Translations under genes and position numbers: made by a program
Assembly (NCBI RefSeq): GCF_947179015.1
Contig: NZ_CAMXCM010000002.1
Location: forward strand, 62,001-126,000
Direction of reading: 5' to 3'
Length of the DNA: 64,000 bases
From: Commensalibacter communis
GTDB taxonomy: Bacteria; Pseudomonadota; Alphaproteobacteria; Acetobacterales; Acetobacteraceae
The notes under the pieces: generated by a model
The model's database searches: none
Seen by the model: only the letters and a program-made list of their open reading frames with translations
What the model was told of the DNA's origin: nothing
In this document: piece after piece, positions 1-8,805 of the stretch
Layout of the letters: each line of letters starts with the position of its first letter
Position numbering within the stretch: the stretch's first letter is position 1

Positions 1-410
1 AAGCGTCTCATCATAGCGGTCATGGCGTTGATAGTAAAGACCAACCTGAACAAGCATTAGAAGCTGCAAAAAAATTAGCTCTATCTTGTCACGCCATCGT
101 TTCAATCAGTGGAAAAACGGATTACATCACCGATGGTCATCAAGTCATAGAAATTCATAACAGCCATATCATGATGACCAAAGTAACTGGATCAGGGTGC
201 AGCGCCACTGCCATCACTGCGGCTTGTCTGGCCGTTGAAACCGATGCGTTGGCTGCATCAGCACATGCCATGGCTTTGATCGGTACTGCTGGAGATATTG
301 CCATGCAAAACACCAAGGGTCCGGGAAGTTTGCAAATTGCTTTACTTGATGCGCTTTATCTTTTAAATGAAGATCAACTAATCAGCCAAACCAACATTAA
401 ATTGCAATAA
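1..410 (+). CDS. thiM: Hydroxyethylthiazole kinase, C-terminal part (5' end outside window)
   Basis: The frame is open from base 3 and runs to TAA at 408-410, so only the C-terminal ~135 residues are present. ThiM phosphorylates 4-methyl-5-(2-hydroxyethyl)thiazole in thiamine salvage. The VTGSGCSATA segment (about bases 183-212) matches the conserved VTGxGC motif of the family, with the cysteine near base 198 in the expected place of the catalytic or active-site loop. The stretch after it is rich in Ala and Gly, as in the ribokinase-like fold. An internal ATG at 171 is not the true start, because the upstream codons translate into a normal ThiM middle region. Any thi neighbours lie off the left edge. 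Confidence 0.85.
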   Translation, partial: ASHHSGHGVDSKDQPEQALEAAKKLALSCHAIVSISGKTDYITDGHQVIEIHNSHIMMTKVTGSGCSATAITAACLAVETDALAASAHAMALIGTAGDIAMQNTKGPGSLQIALLDALYLLNEDQLISQTNIKLQ

Positions 411-447
411 AAATATATATAGTTTCTTATTCCTATGAAATGAGTCA

Positions 448-1827
448 ATGTTATTCAGCACGCAAGAATTTTTAATTCTTTTCCTTCCTCTTGTCCTCAT
501 TGCTTTTTACAGCGTTGTTCAAGTCAGAATTGCAAGACAGCTGGTTATTATCGCAGCCTCTTTATTTTTTTACGGCGTGTGGAACTGGCATTTTGTGCCT
601 TTTTTAGTTTTGCTTACCTTTATCAACTGGGCAATTGCTTGCCAATATAGCAAGAGTCTAAATAAAATTTGGCTAACCAGTGGGGTCATTCTGAACCTTT
701 CCATGCTGGGATTCTTTAAATATGCCAACTTCTTTGCTGAAAACATAGATGATTTGTTTGGTATTCATCATACCACATGGAATATCATTATGCCTTTAGG
801 GATTTCATTCTTTGCCTTTCAAAAAATCTCTTATTTAATCGATTTAAGACGTGGCGATAAACATATCTATAGCCTTGTCGATTTCTTTGAATTTGTAACT
901 TTCTTTCCGCAACTCATCTCTGGCCCTATTGTTCGTCATAATGAAATTATTCCACAATTTGAAAAGAACCCTGTTAATCCACAATTATGGGAAAATATTA
1001 GCAAAGGCTTGTGCTTAATCCTGATTGGCTTGGTTAAAAAGGCGGGGATTGCCGAGAGTATTGCAATGACCTGTAATCCTTTATTCGACCAAGCAGCTCA
1101 AGGACATCTTTTAAATATCACCGAAGCATGGGTTGCTGCAATTGCTTATAGTTTACAAATCTTTTTTGATTTCTCTGGCTATTCGGATATGGCTATTGGA
1201 GCTGCATTATTATTTGGTTTGCAACTGCCTTATAATTTCAATGCCCCTTACCAATCCCATAATCTGCAAGAATTTTGGCGGCGTTGGCATATGACATTAT
1301 CCCGTTTCCTTAAAGATTATCTTTATATTCCTTTGGGTGGAAATCGATGCAGTCCAGCACGACAAAGTGCTAATTTAATCACTACGATGCTACTGGCTGG
1401 GTTATGGCATGGTGCGGGATGGAGCTTTGTCGCATGGGGAGGAATGCATGGCGTTGGGTTAACGATAAATCATGGTTGGAAGAAGATTGCACCATTCCAC
1501 TTGCCCAAGCCCATTGCTTGGATCATCACCCTCTCATTTTTACTGTTTAGCTGGGTGCTCTTTCGTGCCGAAAGTTTCTCAACGGCTACCCATATTTGGC
1601 AATCGATGATTGGCTTGAATGGTTTTGGAACCTATAAAATCCGCCATAATGTTGTTTTCTATCTTGCCATTTTGTTGGTATTATTTTGCCCTGCCAGCCA
1701 AAATCTAGTGAATAACTATCTACGCCCTTCAAAATGGATTGCTATTGTTGGAGGCATTGCCGCTGCTTTTTTCATTCTTTTGATTGGGGGACGCATTCCT
1801 GATGCCTTCATCTACTTCCGCTTCTAA
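448..1827 (+). CDS. MBOAT-family membrane O-acetyltransferase (AlgI/PatA/DltB-like)
   Basis: This 459-residue polytopic membrane protein belongs to the MBOAT family, which moves acetyl (or acyl) groups across the membrane for transfer to an extracellular polysaccharide or cell-wall polymer. The family's core block HNLQEFWRRWHMTLSRF lies around residues 271-287. The invariant histidine of the GLWHGAGW motif is near residue 321, and many hydrophobic spans surround it. The ATG at 448 has only a weak upstream purine stretch. The 3' end overlaps the start of the next gene by about 26 bases, which suggests translational coupling to an SGNH-like partner, the standard two-component arrangement of AlgI/AlgJ or PatA/PatB systems. 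The acceptor is unknown. Confidence 0.85.
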   Translation: MLFSTQEFLILFLPLVLIAFYSVVQVRIARQLVIIAASLFFYGVWNWHFVPFLVLLTFINWAIACQYSKSLNKIWLTSGVILNLSMLGFFKYANFFAENIDDLFGIHHTTWNIIMPLGISFFAFQKISYLIDLRRGDKHIYSLVDFFEFVTFFPQLISGPIVRHNEIIPQFEKNPVNPQLWENISKGLCLILIGLVKKAGIAESIAMTCNPLFDQAAQGHLLNITEAWVAAIAYSLQIFFDFSGYSDMAIGAALLFGLQLPYNFNAPYQSHNLQEFWRRWHMTLSRFLKDYLYIPLGGNRCSPARQSANLITTMLLAGLWHGAGWSFVAWGGMHGVGLTINHGWKKIAPFHLPKPIAWIITLSFLLFSWVLFRAESFSTATHIWQSMIGLNGFGTYKIRHNVVFYLAILLVLFCPASQNLVNNYLRPSKWIAIVGGIAAAFFILLIGGRIPDAFIYFRF

Positions 1828-2842
1828 CGCTTGGCGTAAATTCGCTTTCGTTTTCCTTGGAATTACGGGCGGAGCAATCTTCTTCATTTGGTTATTTATT
1901 GTTGTTGTGGACCCTTGGGGAATGTTACCTTTATCACCGCCATTTCATCGGATTCCAATATCCACCAATGCACGTTATAGTTTCCCTGCATTGGCGGTTG
2001 ATAAGCAATTCGACTCAGCCATTTTTGGTACTTCAACCAGCCGACCTTTGCAACCTCAAATTCTTAACCCCCCTTTTGATGCACATTTTGTGAATTTATC
2101 AATGAATGCTTCAACACCATGGGAACAAGAAAAAATATTTAATCTTTTCTTGAAACACCATCCGAACCCAAAAGTGATTATTTTTAATACAGATAATATA
2201 TGGTGTTTTGAAGATCCACATCATTCGGCAAGACCAATACCCTTATGGATGTATGAAGGTTCACCATGGGTTGGGTATTTCAAAATGGCGAACCAATATG
2301 CACTTCAAGAAGCAGCCAACCAATTTGCATGGTTAATAGGATTTAAAAAACAACGTTATGGCTCTGATGGCTATACGCCTTTGCTACCAGCATCCTTTGT
2401 GTATGACCCAAATAAAGTCAACAAAACCTTTACAGAATGGGCACAAGAAGATAATTCCGCACCGAATGGACGGATCCCCATACAACCTGCACTGCCTAGA
2501 TTACAGCGTATGATTAACAAACTCCCTAAAGAAACGGTTAAAGTGATTATCATTCCACCTTTTTCTGCTGAATTTTATGGTAAAGCAGGAGGGTGGACAG
2601 ATACCAGTTGGAAGTCATGCAAAGCAAATATTGAGTCTGTTATACGAACTGCACCTAACAGCATAGCTATCGATTTTGCAATTCCAAACCATTTCACGCA
2701 ACAAAGAACAAGCTTTTGGGATCCTATTCATTATCGTCCTTTTACCGCGAAAATGGTTATGGATGGAATTATAAAAGCCGTTTTGGATCATCAAGAATTA
2801 CCAAATAACGAAAGTAAAATATTGGAACAAAATGTACAATAA
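1802..2842 (+). CDS. SGNH/AlgX-like partner of the MBOAT acetyltransferase
   Basis: This 346-residue protein has one N-terminal membrane anchor (hydrophobic residues about 15-38) and a periplasmic domain. A GTSTSRP motif near residue 74 could carry the nucleophilic serine, and DPIHYRP near residue 307 supplies the Asp-x-x-His pair, so the SGNH-type triad looks intact. It probably receives the acetyl group exported by the MBOAT protein and puts it on a polysaccharide. I chose the ATG at 1802 because GGGGGA lies at 1786-1791. A TTG at 1784 in the same frame is less likely, because it would sit inside that ribosome binding site. A hairpin with a T tract follows at 2925. Confidence 0.75.
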   Translation: MPSSTSASNAWRKFAFVFLGITGGAIFFIWLFIVVVDPWGMLPLSPPFHRIPISTNARYSFPALAVDKQFDSAIFGTSTSRPLQPQILNPPFDAHFVNLSMNASTPWEQEKIFNLFLKHHPNPKVIIFNTDNIWCFEDPHHSARPIPLWMYEGSPWVGYFKMANQYALQEAANQFAWLIGFKKQRYGSDGYTPLLPASFVYDPNKVNKTFTEWAQEDNSAPNGRIPIQPALPRLQRMINKLPKETVKVIIIPPFSAEFYGKAGGWTDTSWKSCKANIESVIRTAPNSIAIDFAIPNHFTQQRTSFWDPIHYRPFTAKMVMDGIIKAVLDHQELPNNESKILEQNVQ

Positions 2843-2924
2843 TATGTAGAGATTGACAGTATTATTTTAGGGATATCAAATAATGAAAGATGAAATATAT
2901 ACGAAATAAAACTCTATATTTTAA

Positions 2925-2972
2925 GAGCGATGAAAAGTTAAGAATTTATATTTTTTTCATCACTCTGTTTTT
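2925..2972 (+). terminator. Rho-independent terminator after the acetyltransferase pair
   Basis: GAGCGATGAAAA (2925-2936) pairs with TTTTCATCACTC (2954-2965), with one C/A mismatch, and TGTTTTT follows. It lies 80 bases past the stop at 2842 and ends transcription before the convergent tldD gene. Confidence 0.6.
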
Positions 2973-3029
2973 ACTTAGATATTACCGTTTCCACGTAATA
3001 CCAAAAATATTATTATAACTATGGCAATG

Positions 3030-4481
3030 TCAAAGGTCAGTGCCACCAACGGTCAATCCAGACATTTTTAGTGCAGGTTGCCCCACACCGACAGGCACAC
3101 CTTGCCCTGCTTTTCCACAAGTGCCGACTCCTCTATCAAGCTCCATCTTATCGCCAATCATGGTGATTTTAGTTAATGCGTCAGAACCATTTCCAATTAA
3201 GGTTGCACCCTTAACAGGATAAGTTATTTTACCATTTTCAATGAGGTAAGCTTCAGAAGTGGAGAATACAAATTTACCAGAGGTAATATCGACTTGTCCG
3301 CCACCAAAATTAACCGCATAGATCCCACGTTTAGTATTGGAAATCATGTCTTCGAGAGAGTCTTTGCCTTCTAACATAAACGTATTAGTCATACGAGGGA
3401 TTGGCGTATATGCAAAGGATTGTCTACGTCCGTTTCCTGTTGATTGTTTACCCATTAAACGCGCATTTAACCGATCATAGATAAAACCAGTTAAGATACC
3501 ATCTTCAATCAAAATTGTGCGTTGTGTTGGGGTTCCTTCATCATCGATGCTAAGGCTACCACGACGATTAGCAATGGTGCCATCATCAATGACGGTCACA
3601 CCAGGGGCTGCAATCCGTTGTCCCATTAATCCAGCAAAAGCAGAAGTGCCTTTACGATTGAAATCGCCTTCTAGTCCATGACCAATGGCTTCATGTAATA
3701 AAATACCCGGCCAACCAGAACCTAAAACGACGTCCATTTCTCCAGCAGGGGCTGGTTTGCTTTGTTGATTGACTAAAGATTGACGTAAAGCCTCATCTAC
3801 AGCAGATTTCCAAAGCGATTCTTGGGTGATCTCATCATATCCATAACGACCACCACAACCATAAGAACCAATCTCTCTGCGTCCATCTTCTTCGGTAATA
3901 ACAGACACATTAAGACGTACTAAAGGACGAATATCGGCCGTTCTGAAATGATTGGCGCGAATGATTTGAATGGCCTGCCATTCTCCTGAAATCGAAGCAC
4001 TGACCTGCACAACACGCTTATCTTTGCCACGAGCATAAGCATCAATTTCATGGAGCAAATGCGCTCTGGCGGAAAAGCTGCCTTGTTGTAGAGGGTTTTC
4101 TGGATGATATAAACGCTGATTGGTTGCAATGGGATTATCGGACATAGTGCCACTGCGTCCCATTTTGAGTTGGCTGACGGTCTCACCCGCACGAGTAAGT
4201 GCTTGATCGTTTAGCTCATTAGAATGTGCAAAGCCTGTTTCTGTATCTAAGACAGAGCGTAATCCAAAACCAGAAGTGATATCGGTTGTGGCTGTGCGAA
4301 TAGTCCCATCGTCAATGGAGATCATCTCACTTTCACAATATTCCAGAAAAAGCTCACCATCATCCATGCCGTTTAATGTATTATGAACCGATTTTTCAGT
4401 TTGATCACGATCCAGTTGGCTGGAGGCAGAATTGAAGAATAGATCATCTGTCATTGTAAGGGCATTAATGGAATCTGTCAT
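3030..4481 (-). CDS. tldD: TldD metallopeptidase
   Basis: TldD, with TldE/PmbA, forms a zinc protease that degrades unfolded or ribosomally made peptides (CcdA degradation and microcin maturation in enterobacteria). The HEAIGHGLEGD motif, around residues 262-272, is the family's zinc-binding HExxxH site. The C-terminal part carries the usual Gly-rich sequences such as GNGSDALTKITMIG. From the ATG at 4481 the protein is 483 residues, close to the E. coli length of 481. That start has AGGAAAG at 4492-4498; an in-frame codon at 4514 has no ribosome binding site. The gene lies about 40 bases downstream of ctaA on the same strand. No tldE is in the window. Confidence 0.92.
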   Translation of the reverse strand: MTDSINALTMTDDLFFNSASSQLDRDQTEKSVHNTLNGMDDGELFLEYCESEMISIDDGTIRTATTDITSGFGLRSVLDTETGFAHSNELNDQALTRAGETVSQLKMGRSGTMSDNPIATNQRLYHPENPLQQGSFSARAHLLHEIDAYARGKDKRVVQVSASISGEWQAIQIIRANHFRTADIRPLVRLNVSVITEEDGRREIGSYGCGGRYGYDEITQESLWKSAVDEALRQSLVNQQSKPAPAGEMDVVLGSGWPGILLHEAIGHGLEGDFNRKGTSAFAGLMGQRIAAPGVTVIDDGTIANRRGSLSIDDEGTPTQRTILIEDGILTGFIYDRLNARLMGKQSTGNGRRQSFAYTPIPRMTNTFMLEGKDSLEDMISNTKRGIYAVNFGGGQVDITSGKFVFSTSEAYLIENGKITYPVKGATLIGNGSDALTKITMIGDKMELDRGVGTCGKAGQGVPVGVGQPALKMSGLTVGGTDL

Positions 4482-4520
4482 GGAGTATAGGCTTTCCTGA
4501 TGTGAAATAAGCATTAGATA

Positions 4521-5564
4521 TTATAAAGAAATTGTGTTTTTAATACGAGAGCGATGTAGAGCAATGATTAACGTTGTTAGTAAAATAATAGCAAAAGCTT
4601 GATGAATGGTTCCAGCCCATACGGGGACAACCAATAATAATGTTGTGACCCCTAGTGCATATTGAATAAGCACTGCCCATCCCATAAGCATCAATGAATC
4701 TTTGACAGGTTTGGTTGCAGAGGTTTTTAATCCAAGGAAAAGGGTGATTAAAACCATAATCGCTGTGATGGTTGCCAAAAGGCGATGGTTAAATTGAATG
4801 GTAGCAACGTTATCGATGAAATTCGCTAGAAACGGAGAAAGAGAAACATAATCAGTCGGGATTAAATGACCATTCATCAAAGGGAACGTGTTGAAAGAGT
4901 GTCCTGCATGGGTTCCAGCAGTAAAGCCACCCGCAATGATAGTGATACAAAGTAAAACAACATCGATCCATAATAATGTTCGTATTGGTTTGATCTTATT
5001 TTTATCCAAAGAAACGTCAGGTTGTGGGGTTCTGACTGAAAGTGCAGTCCATAAAATTGCAATATATAGAGCAATTGCACAAGATAAATGTAACACTAAT
5101 TTGACAGGTTCAACAGCAGTACTATTTGGACGGAAACCTGATGCAACCATGAACCAGCCAATTCCACCTTGTAGTCCCCCTAGAATAAATATAATAAAGA
5201 GTATGATTGCTAATTTTCTGGTAATCGCACGTTTAATAATGAAATATATTAAGGGCAGCAGAACAACAAACCCAATCAGCCTTCCTAAGAAACGATGACT
5301 CCATTCAGCCCAAAAGATTTGTTTAAACCCATCTAGTCCAAAACCATTATTTAAAATCTGATATTGCGGAATGGTTTTATAGAGTTCAAATTGCCTAACC
5401 CACTCGGCATGGCTTAGTGGAGGCAACATGCCTGTAACAGGCCTCCAATCCATAATAGATAGACCCGAGCCAGTTAAGCGTGTATATCCACCAAGGGCAA
5501 TCATGCAAAGCAGCATGAAACAAATAAAAAATAACCAGTTTGAGATAGATTTATTATATTGCAT
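4521..5564 (-). CDS. ctaA: Heme A synthase (COX15/CtaA type 2)
   Basis: This membrane protein (347 residues from the ATG at 5564) oxidises the C8 methyl of heme O to make heme A for aa3-type oxidases. [18 protein letters not shown] near the N-terminus is the signature of the COX15 branch. Heme-ligand histidines are visible in [24 protein letters not shown] and TIHQAFAI, spread over about eight membrane spans. A TTG at 5660 would add a 32-residue polar leader untypical of the family, so I prefer 5564, although its ribosome binding site is weak. It is divergent from the TVP38-like gene and is followed by tldD. It implies that the organism has, or had, a heme A oxidase. Confidence 0.9.
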   Translation of the reverse strand: MQYNKSISNWLFFICFMLLCMIALGGYTRLTGSGLSIMDWRPVTGMLPPLSHAEWVRQFELYKTIPQYQILNNGFGLDGFKQIFWAEWSHRFLGRLIGFVVLLPLIYFIIKRAITRKLAIILFIIFILGGLQGGIGWFMVASGFRPNSTAVEPVKLVLHLSCAIALYIAILWTALSVRTPQPDVSLDKNKIKPIRTLLWIDVVLLCITIIAGGFTAGTHAGHSFNTFPLMNGHLIPTDYVSLSPFLANFIDNVATIQFNHRLLATITAIMVLITLFLGLKTSATKPVKDSLMLMGWAVLIQYALGVTTLLLVVPVWAGTIHQAFAIILLTTLIIALHRSRIKNTISL

Positions 5565-5694
5565 GGCTAGAGAATTATTTTCATAAGGGTTATAAGATAA
5601 GGTTTTATAAGAAAAACATGTTCTAGTTTGATTTTTAGTCTTATAAACAGCTTTTAGCAAGTCGCACTTTTAAATAGTGATTAAAAGATAGATT

Positions 5695-6387
5695 ATGAAT
5701 GATAATGTAAAGTCGTCAAATTTAACGTCTATTTTAAAACAATTTTACAAGCCAATTTTGATGGTTATGGGAATTGTTCTTGTTGCTTTTTTTGCACGTT
5801 ATTTTCATGGGCTTGATCTATTTTTACGTGATCAGAATTTATTAAAAAGTGGTACGCAAGGGCAAATTATATTTTTATTTATTGCGATTTCGATGTGTGC
5901 CATTGGCTTTCCAAGGCAAGTGGTTTGTTTGACCGCAGGTGTCGTGTATGGATTTTGGCTAGGTTTTCTGTATGCAACGATTGCAACGATTGTGGGTGCA
6001 GTCATTACCTATAGTTGGGCGCTATGGCTCGGTAAGGATTGGGGGGCAAAATATTTGTCTCATTCAAAGTTAAAAAAAATCAGTCGGTTTATCCATGGTA
6101 ACCCTTTTAGTGCTGTTCTGATGTGTCGTTTGATGCCTGTTGGCTCTTCAGTGGTTTTAAATACAACAGCTGGTGTTATGGGGATTGGTTGGCTGCCTTT
6201 CCTGGGAGCAACAGTTTTAGGCAGTATGCCTCAAACGGTCGTCTTCGTTTTATTAGGGGGTGGCGTTCGGATTGGTCATACAGGACAAATTATTCTTAGT
6301 GCGGTTTTGTTTACACTCTCTGCAGGATTGGGAATATTTTTAATGAAACGTTCTTTTTCTAAGAAAAATGACTTGTTATTGCCTTAA
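5695..6387 (+). CDS. TVP38/TMEM64 (DedA-superfamily) membrane protein
   Basis: This 230-residue integral membrane protein has about five hydrophobic spans. The block AIGFPRQVVCLTAGVVYGFW (about residues 75-94) and the LGSMPQTVVFVLLGG segment near residue 180 are typical of the SNARE-associated/VTT domain. The related DedA, Tmem41B and VMP1 proteins are lipid scramblases or transporters; the substrate here cannot be told. The divergent neighbour is ctaA. Downstream, 48 bases away, lies a glutathione transferase whose ribosome binding site is in a predicted hairpin. Confidence 0.8.
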   Translation: MNDNVKSSNLTSILKQFYKPILMVMGIVLVAFFARYFHGLDLFLRDQNLLKSGTQGQIIFLFIAISMCAIGFPRQVVCLTAGVVYGFWLGFLYATIATIVGAVITYSWALWLGKDWGAKYLSHSKLKKISRFIHGNPFSAVLMCRLMPVGSSVVLNTTAGVMGIGWLPFLGATVLGSMPQTVVFVLLGGGVRIGHTGQIILSAVLFTLSAGLGIFLMKRSFSKKNDLLLP

Positions 6388-6388
6388 T

Positions 6389-6427
6389 TTCCTTTTTATA
6401 GTGGTTGAACCATTTCACAAAAAGGAA
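6389..6427 (+). promoter_or_regulatory. Nested hairpin that pairs with the Shine-Dalgarno of the glutathione transferase gene
   Basis: TTCCTTTTT (6389-6397) is fully complementary to AAAAAGGAA (6419-6427), which contains the ribosome binding site AAGGAA for the ATG at 6436. A second small hairpin, TGGT-TGA-ACCA (6402-6412), fits inside the loop. Such an A/U-rich stem over a ribosome binding site can act as an RNA thermometer or simply lower translation; here this is a structural prediction only. Confidence 0.35.
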
Positions 6428-6435
6428 TTTTACAA

Positions 6436-7047
6436 ATGAAATTATATACAAAACCAGGTGCTTGTTCTACCGCAGACCATATTGCGTTATGTTGGTGTGG
6501 CGCCAAGTTCGAATCCCAGAACGTAACCCCTGAATTATTAAAAGATCCTAAATTTCTAGAACTCAATCCAATGGGGCAAATCCCTGTTCTAGTCGATGGG
6601 GATTTTGTGTTAACTCAAAATGTTGCCATTTTGACGTATATTGCAGAGTCTTTTCCAAATGCTAAATTATTAGGCGATGGCAGTTTGCAACAAAAAGCAG
6701 AAGCTTTACGTTGGTTATCTTTTGTAAATGCTGATGTTCATCCAAAATTTGCATTGATCTTTGGTGGCACAAAATATAGTTCCGATCCTGCGGTCGTTGA
6801 AGCCTTATCAAAAGGGGCTCGTGAAATCTTACATAAACTATTTGGGCAAGCAAACGATCAGTTAAATGGTAAAGAATGGATTGCTGGTTTCCGTAGTGTC
6901 GCAGATCCTTATTTCTTTATGACGTTGACTTGGGCAAAACGTTTGAATATTGATTTGTCCAATTATGCGAATTTACAAAATTATTTTGAAAAAATGCAAA
7001 AAGACCAAGGTGTGCAAGCAGCATTTAAAGCTGAAGGATTGATTTAA
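6436..7047 (+). CDS. gstA: Glutathione S-transferase, beta class (GstA-like)
   Basis: This 203-residue soluble enzyme conjugates glutathione to electrophiles. The N-terminal MKLYTKPGACS places a cysteine at residue 10, the residue that contacts glutathione in bacterial beta-class enzymes. NPMGQIPVLVDGDFVLTQNV gives the thioredoxin-fold cis-proline (VPxL/IPVL) and the Gln-Asn glutathione-binding turn. The C-terminal helical domain is complete, and the length matches E. coli GstA (201). The ATG at 6436 follows AAGGAATTTTACAA. It may share a transcript with the upstream TVP38-like gene. Confidence 0.88.
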   Translation: MKLYTKPGACSTADHIALCWCGAKFESQNVTPELLKDPKFLELNPMGQIPVLVDGDFVLTQNVAILTYIAESFPNAKLLGDGSLQQKAEALRWLSFVNADVHPKFALIFGGTKYSSDPAVVEALSKGAREILHKLFGQANDQLNGKEWIAGFRSVADPYFFMTLTWAKRLNIDLSNYANLQNYFEKMQKDQGVQAAFKAEGLI

Positions 7048-7068
7048 TTTTATAATTTGGATGATGAT

Positions 7069-8187
7069 ATGACTGAGTATCTGCCTGCTTCTTTTATATT
7101 TCGATTGGCACCTCCTGGTTTTGATCCAGAGGTCAAAGTAATCAGAGAGATACGAGATAATAAAGATTGGGATAAGCCTGACTTTTCCTCTTCATATCAT
7201 TGTCTTCAGCGATTCTCATTAGAAGACGAATGGGATACCAAACCCCCTCATCGACATGTTGCATATAATTTATTGTTCGAACATGTTGTTATTAGCTCTG
7301 AGAGCGGTCTTATTCGGACGCACGATGGTCGTATGGTCGCAGATACATTTGACCATGCACAATCGACTTTAGATTTATTCAAATATTCTGATCCACATCA
7401 TGTTGCTATTCCCCAACCACAAGAGCAGCTTGTGGGGTGTTGGTTATCTTTATTGTCATCAAATCAAGATAATTATTACCATTGTTTGGTGATGAATATA
7501 GGAAAATTGTTTCAGATTGATGCTCATGAAGCTAAGATGATCGATGGCGTATTAATCCCGTATCATTTAACTGATGTTGAATATAGAGCTCTTGAAATTG
7601 GATTAAATTACGTTTTCGGAGAACGTGCAATACAGATCAAAAGGGTTCAATGGGGGCAATCTTTTGCAGTAGAAAAAATATTTTTCCCATGGAATGCTGT
7701 GGCAGTGTTTTTTGGATATACACATTCAGGTGTTATTTCTTTTTTCCGACAATTAACCCTTGAATTAAATCCTCTAGGAGTGCCTTTACCGACACGTTTT
7801 TATATTGATCGTCGAGCAGCCTCCAATCGTATGTTGCATAATGAGGATGAATTAGTAGAAGTGTTAGAACAACATGGATTTGCTATTATTCAATTGGAAC
7901 ATTTGACTTTTGATGAGCAGGCACATTTATTCGCTAATGCTGACTATATTATTGGAGCGCACGGAGCAGGGCTAGCTAATATGGTGTTTTGTAAACAAGG
8001 CACAAAAATTATAGAGCTGATGCCTCATACATTAGTACGGTGGTGTTATCGTCAAATTGCAATGGTGGCAGATTTACCTTATCAGTGTATCATTACACAA
8101 AGTCATTCTGAAAATGAAGGAATACCACCTGCATGGGCGTCCCATCATATCTCTATTCCAGATATATTAGACGTTTTAAATCATTAA
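7069..8187 (+). CDS. Glycosyltransferase family 61 (DUF563) protein
   Basis: This soluble protein of 372 residues shows the GT61 signature in its C-terminal half. It has FYIDRRAASNR, then an alternating segment ending in IIGAHGAGLANMVFC with the conserved GAHGAGL, then IELMPH. GT61 enzymes transfer xylose or related sugars to glycans; in acetic acid bacteria they often occur with exopolysaccharide genes. The start is uncertain: ATG at 7069 (used here) or TTG at 7057, neither with a strong ribosome binding site. The gene begins about 20 bases after gstA and ends just before a convergent YigZ-type gene. Confidence 0.78.
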   Translation: MTEYLPASFIFRLAPPGFDPEVKVIREIRDNKDWDKPDFSSSYHCLQRFSLEDEWDTKPPHRHVAYNLLFEHVVISSESGLIRTHDGRMVADTFDHAQSTLDLFKYSDPHHVAIPQPQEQLVGCWLSLLSSNQDNYYHCLVMNIGKLFQIDAHEAKMIDGVLIPYHLTDVEYRALEIGLNYVFGERAIQIKRVQWGQSFAVEKIFFPWNAVAVFFGYTHSGVISFFRQLTLELNPLGVPLPTRFYIDRRAASNRMLHNEDELVEVLEQHGFAIIQLEHLTFDEQAHLFANADYIIGAHGAGLANMVFCKQGTKIIELMPHTLVRWCYRQIAMVADLPYQCIITQSHSENEGIPPAWASHHISIPDILDVLNH

Positions 8188-8205
8188 TTACAAGAATTCT
8201 TTATG

Positions 8206-8805
8206 TTATTGGCACTCGACAATCACAGCTTGTCCTCGTGTGAGATCCAAAACGCGATCATATAAAGCTGTGTAAGCGTCTTCGGGAACAGTAATTTCTA
8301 TCTCCACTTCTGCGCCAAACTCTTCATTAATAATTTGGGCATCATATTCAGCCATTCGAGCTTTCAGCAGTGCATAATCTGAAAAAGAACATAAGATACT
8401 TGCTGTTTTTTGCGGGATATATTCTGTCCGAGGTGCCTGACGCAAACATTCCGCTGCTGTGCCACTATAGGCTCGGATTAACCCCCCTGCCCCAAGTTTA
8501 ATCCCGCCGAACCACCGAATAACCAAGATCAAGAGTTGATCAAAATTTTGCTTTTCAATAACCTGCAAAATCGGACGACCTGCTGTTCCAGAGGGTTCAC
8601 CATCATCATCACTACGATATTTTTGTCCAATTCGATATGCCCAACAATTATGTGTTGCTTCTGGTATGCTGAGTTTCTTTAGCCATTCATGTGCTTGCTC
8701 TTCAGATAGCACAGGAACTGCATGTGCAATAAAAACGCTTTTCTTGATTTCTTTCTCATATTGATATGGTTCGACCAATCGATAAATAGTAACAGCAGTA
8801 TTCAT
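8206..8805 (-). CDS. yigZ: YigZ/IMPACT family protein
   Basis: This 199-residue protein has the UPF0029 N-terminal domain. Its hallmark is DDGEPSGTAGRPIL (about residues 74-87), followed by VIRWFGGIKLGAGGLIRAY, which is highly conserved in YigZ and eukaryotic IMPACT. The smaller C-terminal ferredoxin-like domain (EVEIEITVPEDAY) is also present. IMPACT modulates Gcn2 in eukaryotes. The bacterial role is not settled, with nucleic-acid or ribosome binding proposed. It is convergent with the GT61 gene and has a long AT-rich gap on its 5' side. Confidence 0.85.
   Translation of the reverse strand: MNTAVTIYRLVEPYQYEKEIKKSVFIAHAVPVLSEEQAHEWLKKLSIPEATHNCWAYRIGQKYRSDDDGEPSGTAGRPILQVIEKQNFDQLLILVIRWFGGIKLGAGGLIRAYSGTAAECLRQAPRTEYIPQKTASILCSFSDYALLKARMAEYDAQIINEEFGAEVEIEITVPEDAYTALYDRVLDLTRGQAVIVECQ

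Noticed and set aside
4888-5298. Antisense frame of 136 codons opposite ctaA
   Set aside because: Shadow of a membrane-protein gene with no own signals.
6507-6517. GTTCGAATCCC, which looks like a tRNA T-loop
   Set aside because: It lies inside the glutathione transferase reading frame, and no acceptor, D- or anticodon arm fits around it.
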